From Crocinitomicaceae bacterium (GTDB lineage: Bacteria; Bacteroidota; Bacteroidia; Flavobacteriales_D; Crocinitomicaceae), in NCBI GenBank assembly GCA_029238665.1, contig JAQWFQ010000015.1:1-46965 (forward strand): a DNA stretch of 46,965 nucleotides. Direction: 5' to 3'. The position numbers and the translations under genes were made by a program. Below, one piece after another: positions 22,824 to 31,226 of this stretch. A model generated the notes under the pieces. It was not told the origin of the DNA and did not search any database. It worked only from the letters and a program-made list of their open reading frames with translations. Numbering within the stretch: the stretch's first letter is position 1; each line of letters begins with the position of its first letter.

Positions 22824-23198
22824 TTATTTCTTAGGTCTCTTTGTTCCATACTTCGAACGACGTTGAGTTCTCCCCTCAACACCAGCTGTATCTTCAGCAC
22901 CACGTACAATGTGGTAACGTACACCTGGTAGATCTTTTACTCTACCACCACGTACTAATACTAAAGAGTGCTCTTGAAGGTTGTGGCCTTCACCTCCGAT
23001 GTATGCATTAACTTCTTTTCCGTTGGTCAAACGAACCCTAGCGACCTTTCGCATAGCCGAATTTGGCTTTTTAGGAGTAGTGGTGTAAACTCTTACACAT
23101 ACCCCTTTACGCTGTGGACAAGAATCAAGTGCAGCTGACTTGCTCTTCTTTACCACTGCTGTTCTCCCTTTGCGAACTAATTGTTGTATAGTTGGCAT
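22824..23198 (-). CDS. rpsL: 30S ribosomal protein S12
   Basis: 124 residues from ATG at 23198 ([20 protein letters not shown]); an upstream in-frame start at 23246 would lie almost at the predicted transcription start and adds 16 residues foreign to S12, so it was not used. The decoding loops are [18 protein letters not shown] and [20 protein letters not shown]; both conserved lysines linked to streptomycin resistance are wild type. First gene of the superoperon. Confidence 0.97.
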   Translation of the reverse strand: MPTIQQLVRKGRTAVVKKSKSAALDSCPQRKGVCVRVYTTTPKKPNSAMRKVARVRLTNGKEVNAYIGGEGHNLQEHSLVLVRGGRVKDLPGVRYHIVRGAEDTAGVEGRTQRRSKYGTKRPKK

Positions 23199-23233
23199 AA
23201 AAATACTATTACTATTAATTAATAAATAACTCT

Positions 23234-23252
23234 CCTGAAAACACATTTCAGG
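23234..23252 (-). promoter_or_regulatory. 5'-terminal hairpin of the ribosomal superoperon mRNA
   Basis: On the transcript strand CCTGAAA pairs perfectly with TTTCAGG around a 5-base loop. It begins within a few bases of the transcription start expected from the rpsL promoter, so it would cap the 5' end of the mRNA. It may stabilise the message or be a control site; function is inference. Confidence 0.4.
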
Positions 23253-23256
23253 CCTG

Positions 23257-23286
23257 CAAAGATAGCAGTTTTATTTTAGAAACCAA
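23257..23286 (-). promoter_or_regulatory. Promoter of the str-S10-spc-alpha superoperon
   Basis: Minus strand: TTG at 23286-23284, a 19-base spacer, then TATCTTTG at 23264-23257, an exact match to the Bacteroidota sigma-A pattern (TTG and TAnnTTTG). The expected start near 23253 gives a leader of about 54 bases before rpsL. I found no equally good promoter inside the operon. Bases 23287-23466 hold only AT-rich sequence with no gene I can support. Confidence 0.75.
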
Positions 23287-23466
23287 CATGCACACCAAAA
23301 AAAATGCACTTTTTTCACATTCAAGTGTTTACATCTTTTCTTTCTTGGAAAAACACCTTGTTATTTTTCTGACGACCTATTGTTAAATACATGCGTATTA
23401 CTCTAACCACACCTCTTGATATATGGCTTATAAAAGGAAAAAAAGGAAACAAGAAAAGCTCGGGGA

Positions 23467-24447
23467 TTAACCTCTATACAGTGTCGATTTTACAGCCTCC
23501 ATTACTCTACCTACATTTGGTAAAGCTTCATCAATCAATGTTGGAGAAAAAGCGAATGGTGTATCCGTTTGAGTCACACGCATTACAGGAGCATCTAAAT
23601 GATCAAATGCATAGCGTTGCAAATGGTAAGCAATCTCTGAAGATATTGACGCTAACGGCCAAGACTCCTCAAGAACTACACATCTGTTTGTTTTCTTAAT
23701 CGACTCAACAACCGTAGTGTAATCAATTGGCCTAACTGAACGCAAATCAATAACCTCTACAGATATTCCTTCTTTAGCCAATTCAGCTGCAGCTTCAAAC
23801 GCAACCTTCATAACCTTTCCAAACGAAACGATAGTCACATCTGTTCCTTTTTGCTTCACGTCAGCTACACCTATCGGTATTAGATATTCCCCTTCAGGAA
23901 TTTCCCCTTTATCTCCATACATCTTTTCAGACTCAAGAAAAACAACAGGATCGTTGTCGCGAATTGCAGACTTCAATAACCCTTTAGCATCATACGGATT
24001 AGAAGGTGTAACAACCTTTAACCCTGGTACATGAGCATACATCGACTCAAAACTTTGCGAGTGAGTTGCTCCCAACTGACCAGCAGTACCGTTACCACCT
24101 CTAAAAACAATTGGACAATGAAATTGCCCTCCCGACATTTGAAGCATCTTTGCAGCACTGTTAATGATTTGATCTGCGGCTAATATTGCAAAGTTCCATG
24201 TCATAAACTCAACAATAGGTCGCAATCCATTCATTGATGCGCCCACTGCAATACCTGTAAATCCAAGCTCTGCTATCGGAGTGTCTATCACTCTTTTTGG
24301 ACCAAATTCATCAAGCATTCCTTGAGAAACCTTATAGGCCCCATTGTATTCAGCAACTTCCTCTCCCATCAAAAGCACACTTTGATCTAAGCGCATTTCC
24401 TCTGTCATAGCCTCTCTAAGAGCTTCTCTAAACTGTACAGTTTTCAT
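23467..24447 (-). CDS. pdhB: Pyruvate dehydrogenase E1 component, beta subunit
   Basis: 326 residues. With the alpha subunit it decarboxylates pyruvate using thiamine diphosphate and passes acetyl to E2 lipoate. It shows MTEEMRLDQSVLLMGEEVAE, the subunit-interface region VIDTPIAELGFTGIAVGASM, GQLGATHSQSFESMYAHVPG and the C-terminal transketolase domain VSFGKVMKVAFEAAAELAKE then VVLEESWPLASISSEIAYHL. The alpha subunit and E2 are not in the window. A 2-oxoacid dehydrogenase of the branched-chain type is possible, but length and motifs favour pyruvate. Divergent from etfB. Confidence 0.88.
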   Translation of the reverse strand: MKTVQFREALREAMTEEMRLDQSVLLMGEEVAEYNGAYKVSQGMLDEFGPKRVIDTPIAELGFTGIAVGASMNGLRPIVEFMTWNFAILAADQIINSAAKMLQMSGGQFHCPIVFRGGNGTAGQLGATHSQSFESMYAHVPGLKVVTPSNPYDAKGLLKSAIRDNDPVVFLESEKMYGDKGEIPEGEYLIPIGVADVKQKGTDVTIVSFGKVMKVAFEAAAELAKEGISVEVIDLRSVRPIDYTTVVESIKKTNRCVVLEESWPLASISSEIAYHLQRYAFDHLDAPVMRVTQTDTPFAFSPTLIDEALPNVGRVMEAVKSTLYRG

Positions 24448-24479
24448 ACTTTGTATAATTTAATCCGAATTCGGGTGGC

Positions 24480-24487
24480 CAAATGTA
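24480..24487 (-). promoter_or_regulatory. Candidate -7 box of pdhB
   Basis: Minus strand reads TACATTTG, matching TAnnTTTG, about 33 bases before the pdhB ATG. A TTTG lies 22 bases further upstream, slightly beyond the usual spacing. On the plus strand before etfB only imperfect boxes are seen (for example TATTTTCG at 24615-24622). Confidence 0.4.
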
Positions 24488-24649
24488 CTAAATTTCAACT
24501 ATTAGAGAACAAAGAAAAGCGTAAACAAAATCAGTATTCTTTTTTATCCACCCTTTTTTCTCGTTAAATCGATTAATTATGTAGGTAAAGGGCTGAAAAA
24601 GACTAAAATATTTGTATTTTCGCAGTCGATAAAAAAACATCAATATAAC

Positions 24650-25390
24650 ATGAAAATACTTGTTTGTATAAGTAAATCTCCGGACACAACTTCAAAAATT
24701 GCCTTTAAGGATGGTAATTCTAAGTTTGATGAGGATGGAGTACAGTATATCGTTAATCCTTATGACGAATGGTATGCTTTAGTACGTGCGTTAGAGTTAA
24801 AAGAAGCGAACGGAGGTTCTGTTTCTATTATCACCGTAGGGAACGCTTCTGACGAAGCTATAATGAGAAAAGCACTTGCAATTGGAGCTGACGAAGCAAT
24901 TCGAATTGATGCCGAACCAACGGATGCTTACTATGTAGGTATGCAAATTGCAGAATATGCAAAAGCAAATGCATTTGACATGGTCTTGACAGGTAAAGAG
25001 ACAATTAATTATAATGGTTCTCAAGTTGGAGGAATGATTGCTGAAGGTATGGATTTACCATTCATTTCGCTAGCCTCTAAATTAGACGCCAATGGCAACA
25101 CATTAACTTTAGAAACAGAGATTGTAGGTGGACTTCAAATTGTAGAGGTTGAAACTCCTGTTGTTGTTTCTTGTGTTAAAGGTATGGCTGAACAACGAAT
25201 TCCAAACATGCGAGGAATCATGGCTGCTCGAACAAAGCCACTAACTGTTGTTCCTGCTGCAGACATCGCACCGCTTACTGTGTTTGAAAACTACACACTA
25301 CCAGAAGCGAAGTCAGCGTGTAAAATGATTGACCCAGAAAACATGGACGAATTAGTAGCATTATTACATAACGAAGCAAAAGTAATCTAA
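24650..25390 (+). CDS. etfB: Electron transfer flavoprotein, beta subunit
   Basis: 246 residues. With EtfA it accepts electrons from acyl-CoA dehydrogenases and passes them to ETF-quinone oxidoreductase. It starts MKILVCISKSPDTTSKIAF and has the adenine-nucleotide alpha-hydrolase-like fold with VLTGKETINYNGSQVGGMIA and the ETF-beta signature region VETPVVVSCVKGMAEQRIPN followed by MRGIMAARTKPL. Only 3 bases separate it from etfA, so the two are co-translated. Confidence 0.95.
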   Translation: MKILVCISKSPDTTSKIAFKDGNSKFDEDGVQYIVNPYDEWYALVRALELKEANGGSVSIITVGNASDEAIMRKALAIGADEAIRIDAEPTDAYYVGMQIAEYAKANAFDMVLTGKETINYNGSQVGGMIAEGMDLPFISLASKLDANGNTLTLETEIVGGLQIVEVETPVVVSCVKGMAEQRIPNMRGIMAARTKPLTVVPAADIAPLTVFENYTLPEAKSACKMIDPENMDELVALLHNEAKVI

Positions 25391-25393
25391 GAC

Positions 25394-26332
25394 ATGGCAA
25401 CATTAGTATATATAAATAGTGAAAATGGTCTTGCGAAAAGCGCTTATGAAGTCGTTACTTACGCAAAAAAACTAGGAGACGAAGTTGTTGTTGTTACAAC
25501 AGGTTCACAAGATGACTCTACACTGGCTGCATTAGGAAATTATGGTGCATCAAAAGTACTTGTCGAAAAATCAGTGAATGGAAATGACGCGCAACAATTA
25601 ACACGCGTTATTGCTTCAGCGGTTGAGTTAACATCAGCAAACACAATCGTATTCTCTCATGACATTATTGCAAAAGCGGTAGCTCCTAGGCTATCTGTGA
25701 GATTGAAGGCTGGATTAATTTCAGGTGCAATTGAGGCGCCAAACGGAAGTACAATTAAAGTAAATGTTTTTTCAGGAAAAGCATTCGGGAATGTCTCGAT
25801 CTCTTCTGACAAAAAGATTATTTCTTTATTGCCTAACAGCATTCAACCTGAAGAAAATGGATCAGCATGTACCGTTGAAGGGTTTGAAGGAAATGCAGGT
25901 GAGCTCAAAATAAAATTAATCGAAACTAAAAAGCCAGAAGGTGAAATTCCATTACCAGAGGCAGAGCTTGTTGTTTCTGCAGGTAGAGGTCTAAAAGGGC
26001 CTGAAAACTGGGGAATGGTTGAGGATTTAGCTGCCGAACTATCTGCTGCCACTGCTTGCTCAAGACCAGTTGCCGATATTGGATGGAGACCTCATCATGA
26101 ACACGTTGGTCAAACAGGTGTTGCCATTCGTCCAAATCTATATATTGCAGCAGGAATTTCTGGAGCAATTCAGCATTTAGCAGGAGTAAATGGATCTAAA
26201 GTTATTGTTGTAATTAATACAGATCCTGAAGCACCTTTCTTTAAAGCTGCTGATTACGGAATATTAGGTGATGCCTTTGAAGTATTACCGAGACTGACTG
26301 AAGCTGTGAAAAAATTCAAAGCTTCCAACTAA
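25394..26332 (+). CDS. etfA: Electron transfer flavoprotein, alpha subunit
   Basis: 312 residues. The N-terminal domain pairs with EtfB; the C-terminal FAD domain shows SAGRGLKGPENWGMVEDLAA, ACSRPVADIGWRPHHEHVGQ, the signature LYIAAGISGAIQHLAGVNGS and VINTDPEAPFFKAADYGILG. Together with EtfB it carries electrons from fatty-acid oxidation to the respiratory chain. Last gene of the etf pair; a hairpin without T-tract follows. Confidence 0.96.
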   Translation: MATLVYINSENGLAKSAYEVVTYAKKLGDEVVVVTTGSQDDSTLAALGNYGASKVLVEKSVNGNDAQQLTRVIASAVELTSANTIVFSHDIIAKAVAPRLSVRLKAGLISGAIEAPNGSTIKVNVFSGKAFGNVSISSDKKIISLLPNSIQPEENGSACTVEGFEGNAGELKIKLIETKKPEGEIPLPEAELVVSAGRGLKGPENWGMVEDLAAELSAATACSRPVADIGWRPHHEHVGQTGVAIRPNLYIAAGISGAIQHLAGVNGSKVIVVINTDPEAPFFKAADYGILGDAFEVLPRLTEAVKKFKASN

Positions 26333-26370
26333 TAATATTTAGGTAAAACTATTATTTTTATGATACAATC

Positions 26371-26402
26371 ATTTAGGGAGGCAATAACCTGCTTCCCTAA
26401 AT
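26371..26402. other. 13-bp hairpin after etfA, no T-tract
   Basis: ATTTAGGGAGGCA pairs with 26390-26402 through 13 positions (one G-U) around a 6-base loop. No run of T follows on the plus strand. It could be a weak terminator, an mRNA end-protecting structure for etfBA, or an element of the leader of the next gene. Confidence 0.5.
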
Positions 26403-26433
26403 AGTTGAAACCAATTGGCAAGTAATTTAAGCT

Positions 26434-27018
26434 ATGGAGAAAATTAAACTTGAAATCGTGGGGTTATCGTATAGCCAAACTCAATCAGGTGCCTATGCTT
26501 TAGTTTTGTCTGAAGTTAATGGCAACAGAAGATTACCCATAATTATTGGTGCTTTTGAAGCGCAAGCTATCGCCATAGAACTTGAAGATTACTCTCCTAC
26601 CCGACCACTAACTCACGACTTATTTAAAAGCTTTGCGTCAACGTTTAACATTGCGGTAACCCAGGTTATCATTTACAAGTTAGTTGAAGGTATTTTTCAT
26701 GCTAAACTAGTCTGTGAACAGAATGGAGTAGAAATTGAAATTGACGCACGAACTTCTGACGCTATCGCTATTGGAGTTCGATTTGACTGCCCTGTTTATA
26801 CCTATGAACATATTTTGTCTAGCGCTGGAATATTATTAGATCAAGACACGCTCGAAGAAGATCTTCCTTTTACAGGGTCTGTAGAAGAAGAGCCCAAACA
26901 AACTCTTGAAACGATTTCAATTGAGGAATTGGAAAATCAACTTAACCAAGCTATCGATGGAGAAGACTATGAACTTGCTTCAAAAATTAGAGATGAAATC
27001 CAAAAGCGCAACGCTTAA
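26434..27018 (+). CDS. DUF151 (bifunctional nuclease domain) protein with C-terminal UVR motif
   Basis: 194 residues. Residues ~1-145 are the DUF151 domain (LPIIIGAFEAQAIAIELEDY, RPLTHDLFKSFASTFNI, IEIDARTSDAIAIGVRFDCP). Residues ~163-192 form a UVR-type helical hairpin (LENQLNQAIDGEDYELASKI), as found in UvrB/UvrC and Clp regulators. This fused form is common in Bacteroidota. Nuclease activity has been reported for plant and mycobacterial relatives; the role here is unknown. Its last 26 bases overlap the start of the nucleoside transporter gene. Confidence 0.85.
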   Translation: MEKIKLEIVGLSYSQTQSGAYALVLSEVNGNRRLPIIIGAFEAQAIAIELEDYSPTRPLTHDLFKSFASTFNIAVTQVIIYKLVEGIFHAKLVCEQNGVEIEIDARTSDAIAIGVRFDCPVYTYEHILSSAGILLDQDTLEEDLPFTGSVEEEPKQTLETISIEELENQLNQAIDGEDYELASKIRDEIQKRNA

Positions 27019-28618
27019 TTTTCTTCTTTTTTTTCTACTTATTACGTTTTCATCACAAGCTTCTACGAAGTTTGAAGATGTAGCATACTATCGAAAATCG
27101 TTTGTACTTAAGCTAAATAAAAACGGAACTTTCACCAACAACGATACTGTTTTAACGAATCAACTTAAAGGTAAGTGGACCGTTAAAAACAATAATATTA
27201 CATTGTTATCTCAATGCGATTCAACACAGGTTTCAAATCAATTTGACATTCTCTATTCATCAGAGAACAAAATTACATTCAATAAAGACGGAAAGCGTTT
27301 TTCTTACCACGATAAAATTAGTTCAGAAGGGACAGGCATTACATTCACTTCGATTTTCAGAGGAGTTCTTGGTCTTGGCATGTTGTTCTTATTGGGGTTT
27401 CTTTTAAGTAAAAACAGACAAAAGATTGACTGGAGCCTTGTTGCTAGAGGAACAGCTCTGCAAATTGGACTTGCCCTTCTTATACTGAGAGTGCCTTTCG
27501 TGTCAACAGCCTTTGATTGGCTTTCAAAAGCATTTACAAAACTCATTAACTTCTCTCATGATGGTGCAAATTTCCTATTTAGAAGTTTAGGAACTGAACA
27601 AATTGACCCAATGTTCAAGAATTTCATGACGTGGATTTTACCCTCAATAATATTCTTTGCAGCTATTTCTAGCTTACTCTATTACCTTGGGATTCTTCAG
27701 TGGATAGTAAAGCGCCTGGCCTGGGTCATGAACAAAACATTAGGTATATCCGGAGCAGAAAGTATTTCTGCAGCTGCTAATATTTTTATCGGGCAAACTG
27801 AAGCGCCATTATTAGTCAAACCATACTTGCAACGAATGACCAACTCTGAAATTATGTGTCTTATGGTTGGCGGCATGGCAACGATTGCTGGCGGTGTACT
27901 TGCGGCCGTAATCGGGATTTTAGGTGGTGGAGATGAGCTAAAAGAGTTGTTTTATGCTAAGCATCTATTGACGGCATCATTCATGTCAGCACCCGCTGCA
28001 ATTGTATTTGCAAAAATGCTTGTCCCTGAAACCGAAGAAATTGATAAAAACTTAGATGTTCCTAAAGAAAAAATTGGAGCAAATGCCTTAGAAGCAATTA
28101 CAAACGGAACAACTGAAGGGTTAAAGTTAGCCGCAAATGTTGGTGCAATGCTAATCGTATTCATGAGCCTTATTGCTTTAGTTAATTATTCATTAGGTAA
28201 AATTGGTGATTGGACTACTCTTAATGATTTAATCGCCACTGGAGGAATGTACACACAATTAAGCTTCGAAAGTATAGCTGGCTATGTGTTAGCCCCTGTT
28301 TCTTGGATGATGGGTGTAGAATGGCAAGACTGTATGTATTTCGGTCAACTGCTTGGGGAAAAGACTATTTTAAATGAATTTATAGCATATCCACACCTGG
28401 GGGTTATTCAAGACGAGTTATCGCAAAAAACTGTAATCATGAGTACATATGTACTTTGTGGGTTTGCAAATATTGCCTCTATCGGGATTCAAGTTGGTGG
28501 TATCGGAATTTTGGTACCTGAAAAAAGAAGTGTGTTGGCAAAATATGGCGTAACTGCACTTATCGGAGGAACATTAGCATGTATGTCTACAGCTATTCTA
28601 GCAGGGATACTTTTCTAA
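26993..28618 (+). CDS. CNT-family nucleoside transporter with secreted N-terminal domain
   Basis: 541 residues from ATG 26993, chosen because a clean signal peptide follows (KSATLNFLLFFLLITFSSQA); the reading frame is open further upstream inside the DUF151 gene but those residues look unrelated. Residues ~25-110 form an extracytoplasmic lipocalin-like beta domain (LNKNGTFTNNDT, LKGKWTVKNNNITLL). From ~115 on is the concentrative nucleoside transporter (NupC type): VLPS-type gate loops, SGAESISAAANIFIGQTEAP, VGGMATIAGGVLAAVIGILG and FANIASIGIQVGGIGILVPE. It likely imports nucleosides with Na+ or H+. The 26-base overlap suggests translational coupling to the DUF151 gene. Confidence 0.85.
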   Translation: MKSKSATLNFLLFFLLITFSSQASTKFEDVAYYRKSFVLKLNKNGTFTNNDTVLTNQLKGKWTVKNNNITLLSQCDSTQVSNQFDILYSSENKITFNKDGKRFSYHDKISSEGTGITFTSIFRGVLGLGMLFLLGFLLSKNRQKIDWSLVARGTALQIGLALLILRVPFVSTAFDWLSKAFTKLINFSHDGANFLFRSLGTEQIDPMFKNFMTWILPSIIFFAAISSLLYYLGILQWIVKRLAWVMNKTLGISGAESISAAANIFIGQTEAPLLVKPYLQRMTNSEIMCLMVGGMATIAGGVLAAVIGILGGGDELKELFYAKHLLTASFMSAPAAIVFAKMLVPETEEIDKNLDVPKEKIGANALEAITNGTTEGLKLAANVGAMLIVFMSLIALVNYSLGKIGDWTTLNDLIATGGMYTQLSFESIAGYVLAPVSWMMGVEWQDCMYFGQLLGEKTILNEFIAYPHLGVIQDELSQKTVIMSTYVLCGFANIASIGIQVGGIGILVPEKRSVLAKYGVTALIGGTLACMSTAILAGILF

Positions 28619-28625
28619 ATATCCA

Positions 28626-29591
28626 ATGGGTCTTCAAAGCAAAATATTCAATATTCAGAACGAGCAAGAATTCGAAAAGATTACCATGGAAGTCTATAAC
28701 TTTCAGGCTAAAAACAACCCCATTTACAAAGAGTATATTCAACACTTAAACATACCTGAACCTACCTGCATTAGAGAAATCCCTTTTTTACCTATCTCCT
28801 TTTTTAAGACACATACTGTCATTTCAAATACAGAAAAACCAGCCCTTGTTTTTAAAAGTAGTGGTACCGGTGGGCAAAAAAGTAGTCATTCTATTTCAGA
28901 TTTATCCCTATACCTCAAGTCGTTTAATTTAACTTATGACACGCTTATTGGTAATCCAGAAGACCAAGTGATACTAGCTCTTTTACCGAGTTATCAGGAA
29001 CAAGGAGCGTCAAGTCTTGTTTATATGGTAGACCATCTAATTAAACGTACAAATCATAAATTATCTGGTTATTTTCTTTCCAATTTAGACGACTTAATTC
29101 AAGCCTATAACGATGCCATAAAACAAGGCAAGGATGTCGTGATATTTGGCGTTTCTTATGCACTTCTTGACTTAGCAGAGTTAAATCCAGACCTGTCACA
29201 AGCAAGGGTCATTGAAACTGGTGGTATGAAAGGTAGGCGGAAAGAATTGACGAAAAAAGAATTGCATACTATATTAAAGAAAGGCCTCAATACTTCTTTT
29301 ATTTCTTCTGAATACGGCATGACTGAATTATTATCTCAAGCATATAGTTTTGCGAATGGACTCTTCAAAACAGGCACTACAATGCGTGTGCTAATCCGAG
29401 AGGTTAACGACCCTTTTAACTACATTGAAGACGGAAAAACAGGGGGGATTAACGTCATTGATCTTGCAAATGTGAATAGCTGCTCTTTCATTGCAACTCA
29501 AGATTTAGGAAAGATTTTACCTGAAGGATTTGAGTTAATGGGACGCTTTGACAACGCCGATATTCGAGGATGTAATTTATTGGTACACTGA
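28626..29591 (+). CDS. LuxE/PaaK-like acyl-protein synthetase
   Basis: 321 residues of the LuxE family, adenylate-forming enzymes related to PaaK that activate acyl groups. The nucleotide-binding loop is FKSSGTGGQKSSHS (residues 76-89); other conserved blocks are PFLPISFFKTHTV, ALLPSYQEQGASSLVYMVD, IETGGMKGRRKELTK, EYGMTELLSQAYS and the C-terminal GRFDNADIRGCNLLV. The classical partners of LuxE, the reductase LuxC and thioesterase LuxD, are absent here, so bioluminescence is not implied. Its substrate is unknown. It starts 7 bases after the transporter gene. Confidence 0.8.
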   Translation: MGLQSKIFNIQNEQEFEKITMEVYNFQAKNNPIYKEYIQHLNIPEPTCIREIPFLPISFFKTHTVISNTEKPALVFKSSGTGGQKSSHSISDLSLYLKSFNLTYDTLIGNPEDQVILALLPSYQEQGASSLVYMVDHLIKRTNHKLSGYFLSNLDDLIQAYNDAIKQGKDVVIFGVSYALLDLAELNPDLSQARVIETGGMKGRRKELTKKELHTILKKGLNTSFISSEYGMTELLSQAYSFANGLFKTGTTMRVLIREVNDPFNYIEDGKTGGINVIDLANVNSCSFIATQDLGKILPEGFELMGRFDNADIRGCNLLVH

Positions 29592-29621
29592 TTCCGAACG
29601 AATCATTATCTTTACACCATC

Positions 29622-30014
29622 ATGATGTCAACACAAACAGTACTAATTCTTGTATCCATTGGCTTACTCGCCGGAATCCTTAGTGGATTTGTTGGAGTGG
29701 GTGGTGGTATAATCATTGTTCCTGCACTGATGTATTCGCTCGGAATGTCACAGTATGGTGCGCAAGGAACAAGCCTTTTTGTTCTATTGCTTCCGGTTGG
29801 GATTTTAGCCGTAAATAATTACTGGAAAGCTGGAAGTATCAATTGGAAATTTGGAATTATTATCGCAGTTACCTTTGTAATTGGAGGATATATTGGGTCA
29901 AAACTTTCCTTAAAAATATCCCCTTACATCGTAAAGTTGATTTTTGGAATTATTACAGCTTATGTATCGTTTAGATTCATTATGTCTGGGTACAATGGTC
30001 TCACAAATGATTAG
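29622..30014 (+). CDS. Half-length TSUP (TauE/SafE-type) membrane protein
   Basis: 130 residues with about four membrane segments, roughly half of a normal TSUP permease (~250). It carries the family motif GILSGFVGVGGGIIIVPALM near residues 18-37 and ends shortly after the fourth segment (LIFGIITAYVSFRFI). There is no sign of a frameshift: the next gene starts in its last codons in another frame and is unrelated. It probably works as a homodimer or with another half. Substrate unknown; sulfite, sulfonate or organic anions are possible for the family. Confidence 0.75.
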   Translation: MMSTQTVLILVSIGLLAGILSGFVGVGGGIIIVPALMYSLGMSQYGAQGTSLFVLLLPVGILAVNNYWKAGSINWKFGIIIAVTFVIGGYIGSKLSLKISPYIVKLIFGIITAYVSFRFIMSGYNGLTND

Positions 30015-31206
30015 TTCAATTCACGATATAATTTTAAAACGTTCTCAAGAACTTTTCCAAAAGGTAAAGTCTATTCGAGAGCATATTCACGCAAACCCTG
30101 AGCTAAGTTATCAAGAACATAAGACCATGGAGTTTGTAGCCAAACAACTTGAAACTATTGGGCTTAAACCTCAACGAGGTGTTGGGAAAACAGGTGTAAT
30201 TGCATTGATTAAAGGAGATCATCATTCGGGAAATGATGTTGCTATTGGCTTAAGAGCCGATTTAGATGCCTTGCCAATAGTAGAAGAAACATCTGCAGAT
30301 TATAAATCGACGGTAGATGGTGTTATGCACGCTTGTGGGCACGATGTTCACACTGCGATCTTATTAGGTGCAGCAGAAATTCTACATGAATTAAGAAATC
30401 AACTCCCACAGCCCGTCAAGTTAATTTTTCAGCCAGGAGAAGAAAAAAATCCAGGGGGAGCAACCTACATGATTAAAGATGGTGTATTGCAAAACCCTAA
30501 GGTGTCCAGAATGGTTGCTTTACATGTATTTCCAGAAATGAACGTTGGCCATGTCGGATTCAAAGAAGGCCTTTACATGGCCTCTTGTGATGAAGTCTAC
30601 ATTACCATCCATGGTAAAGGTGGGCATGGAGCAATGCCACATCAGTGTATTGACCCTATAATGATTGGCGCAAACATGCTACAATCCATGCAACAAGTTG
30701 TAAGTAGAGCCTGTGACCCTAAAGTACCATGTGTTCTTTCGTTTGGACATTTTGAGGCGCTAGGTGCTACAAACGTTATTCCTTCTCAAGCAATACTGAA
30801 AGGGACCTTTAGAACAATGAATGAATCGTGGAGGGCTGAAGCCTTAAGCCTTATTGAGAATACAGCTCACCAAATAGCAAAGGCTGCAGGTGGAAAAGCT
30901 GAAATAACAATTAGTAAGGGCTACCCATACTTAGAAAATGACCCCAAACTTACTTCATCGTTACGTAGCACTGCTCAAACAGTTCTGGGTGCATCCAAAG
31001 TAGCCGAATTACCCATTCGCTTAACAGCCGAAGACTTCTCTTTTTACGCACAAGAAATTCCAGTTTGTTTTTTCCGATTAGGAGTTCGAAATGAAGAAAA
31101 AGGGATAACCTTTGGTGTCCATCACCCCAAGTTTAATATTGATGATGATGCATTAAAAGTTGGTGTCCAAATGATGGCATTAGCACCGTTTTCGGAATCG
31201 AATTAA
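30007..31206 (+). CDS. M20-family amidohydrolase
   Basis: 399 residues from ATG 30007, overlapping the TSUP gene by 8 bases; ATG at 29995 (403 residues) is an alternative. M20D features are REHIHANPELSYQEHKTMEF, the metal-site motif MHACGHDVHTAILLGAAEIL, FQPGEEKNPGGATYMI, the dimerisation domain GKGGHGAMPHQCIDPIMIGA and the C-terminal LTAEDFSFYAQEIPVCFFRL. Such enzymes cleave N-acyl amino acids, hippurate-like compounds or amino-acid conjugates; no signal peptide is seen, so it acts in the cytoplasm. Exact substrate unknown. Convergent with recQ. Confidence 0.87.
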   Translation: MISSIHDIILKRSQELFQKVKSIREHIHANPELSYQEHKTMEFVAKQLETIGLKPQRGVGKTGVIALIKGDHHSGNDVAIGLRADLDALPIVEETSADYKSTVDGVMHACGHDVHTAILLGAAEILHELRNQLPQPVKLIFQPGEEKNPGGATYMIKDGVLQNPKVSRMVALHVFPEMNVGHVGFKEGLYMASCDEVYITIHGKGGHGAMPHQCIDPIMIGANMLQSMQQVVSRACDPKVPCVLSFGHFEALGATNVIPSQAILKGTFRTMNESWRAEALSLIENTAHQIAKAAGGKAEITISKGYPYLENDPKLTSSLRSTAQTVLGASKVAELPIRLTAEDFSFYAQEIPVCFFRLGVRNEEKGITFGVHHPKFNIDDDALKVGVQMMALAPFSESN

Positions 31207-31226
31207 TACCTGCTAACACGCAGCTC

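Noticed and set aside
22824-23246. Longer N-terminus for S12 starting at 23246
   Set aside because: The added residues are not found in S12 and the start would lie within about 10 bases of the predicted transcript start, inside the 5' hairpin.
23391-23699. Plus-strand frame of 102 residues over the end of pdhB
   Set aside because: Two thirds lies antisense to conserved pdhB sequence; composition is that of a shadow frame.
31207-31226. CTGC/GCAG mini-hairpin between the M20 gene and recQ
   Set aside because: Only four pairs and no T-run; not enough to call a terminator.
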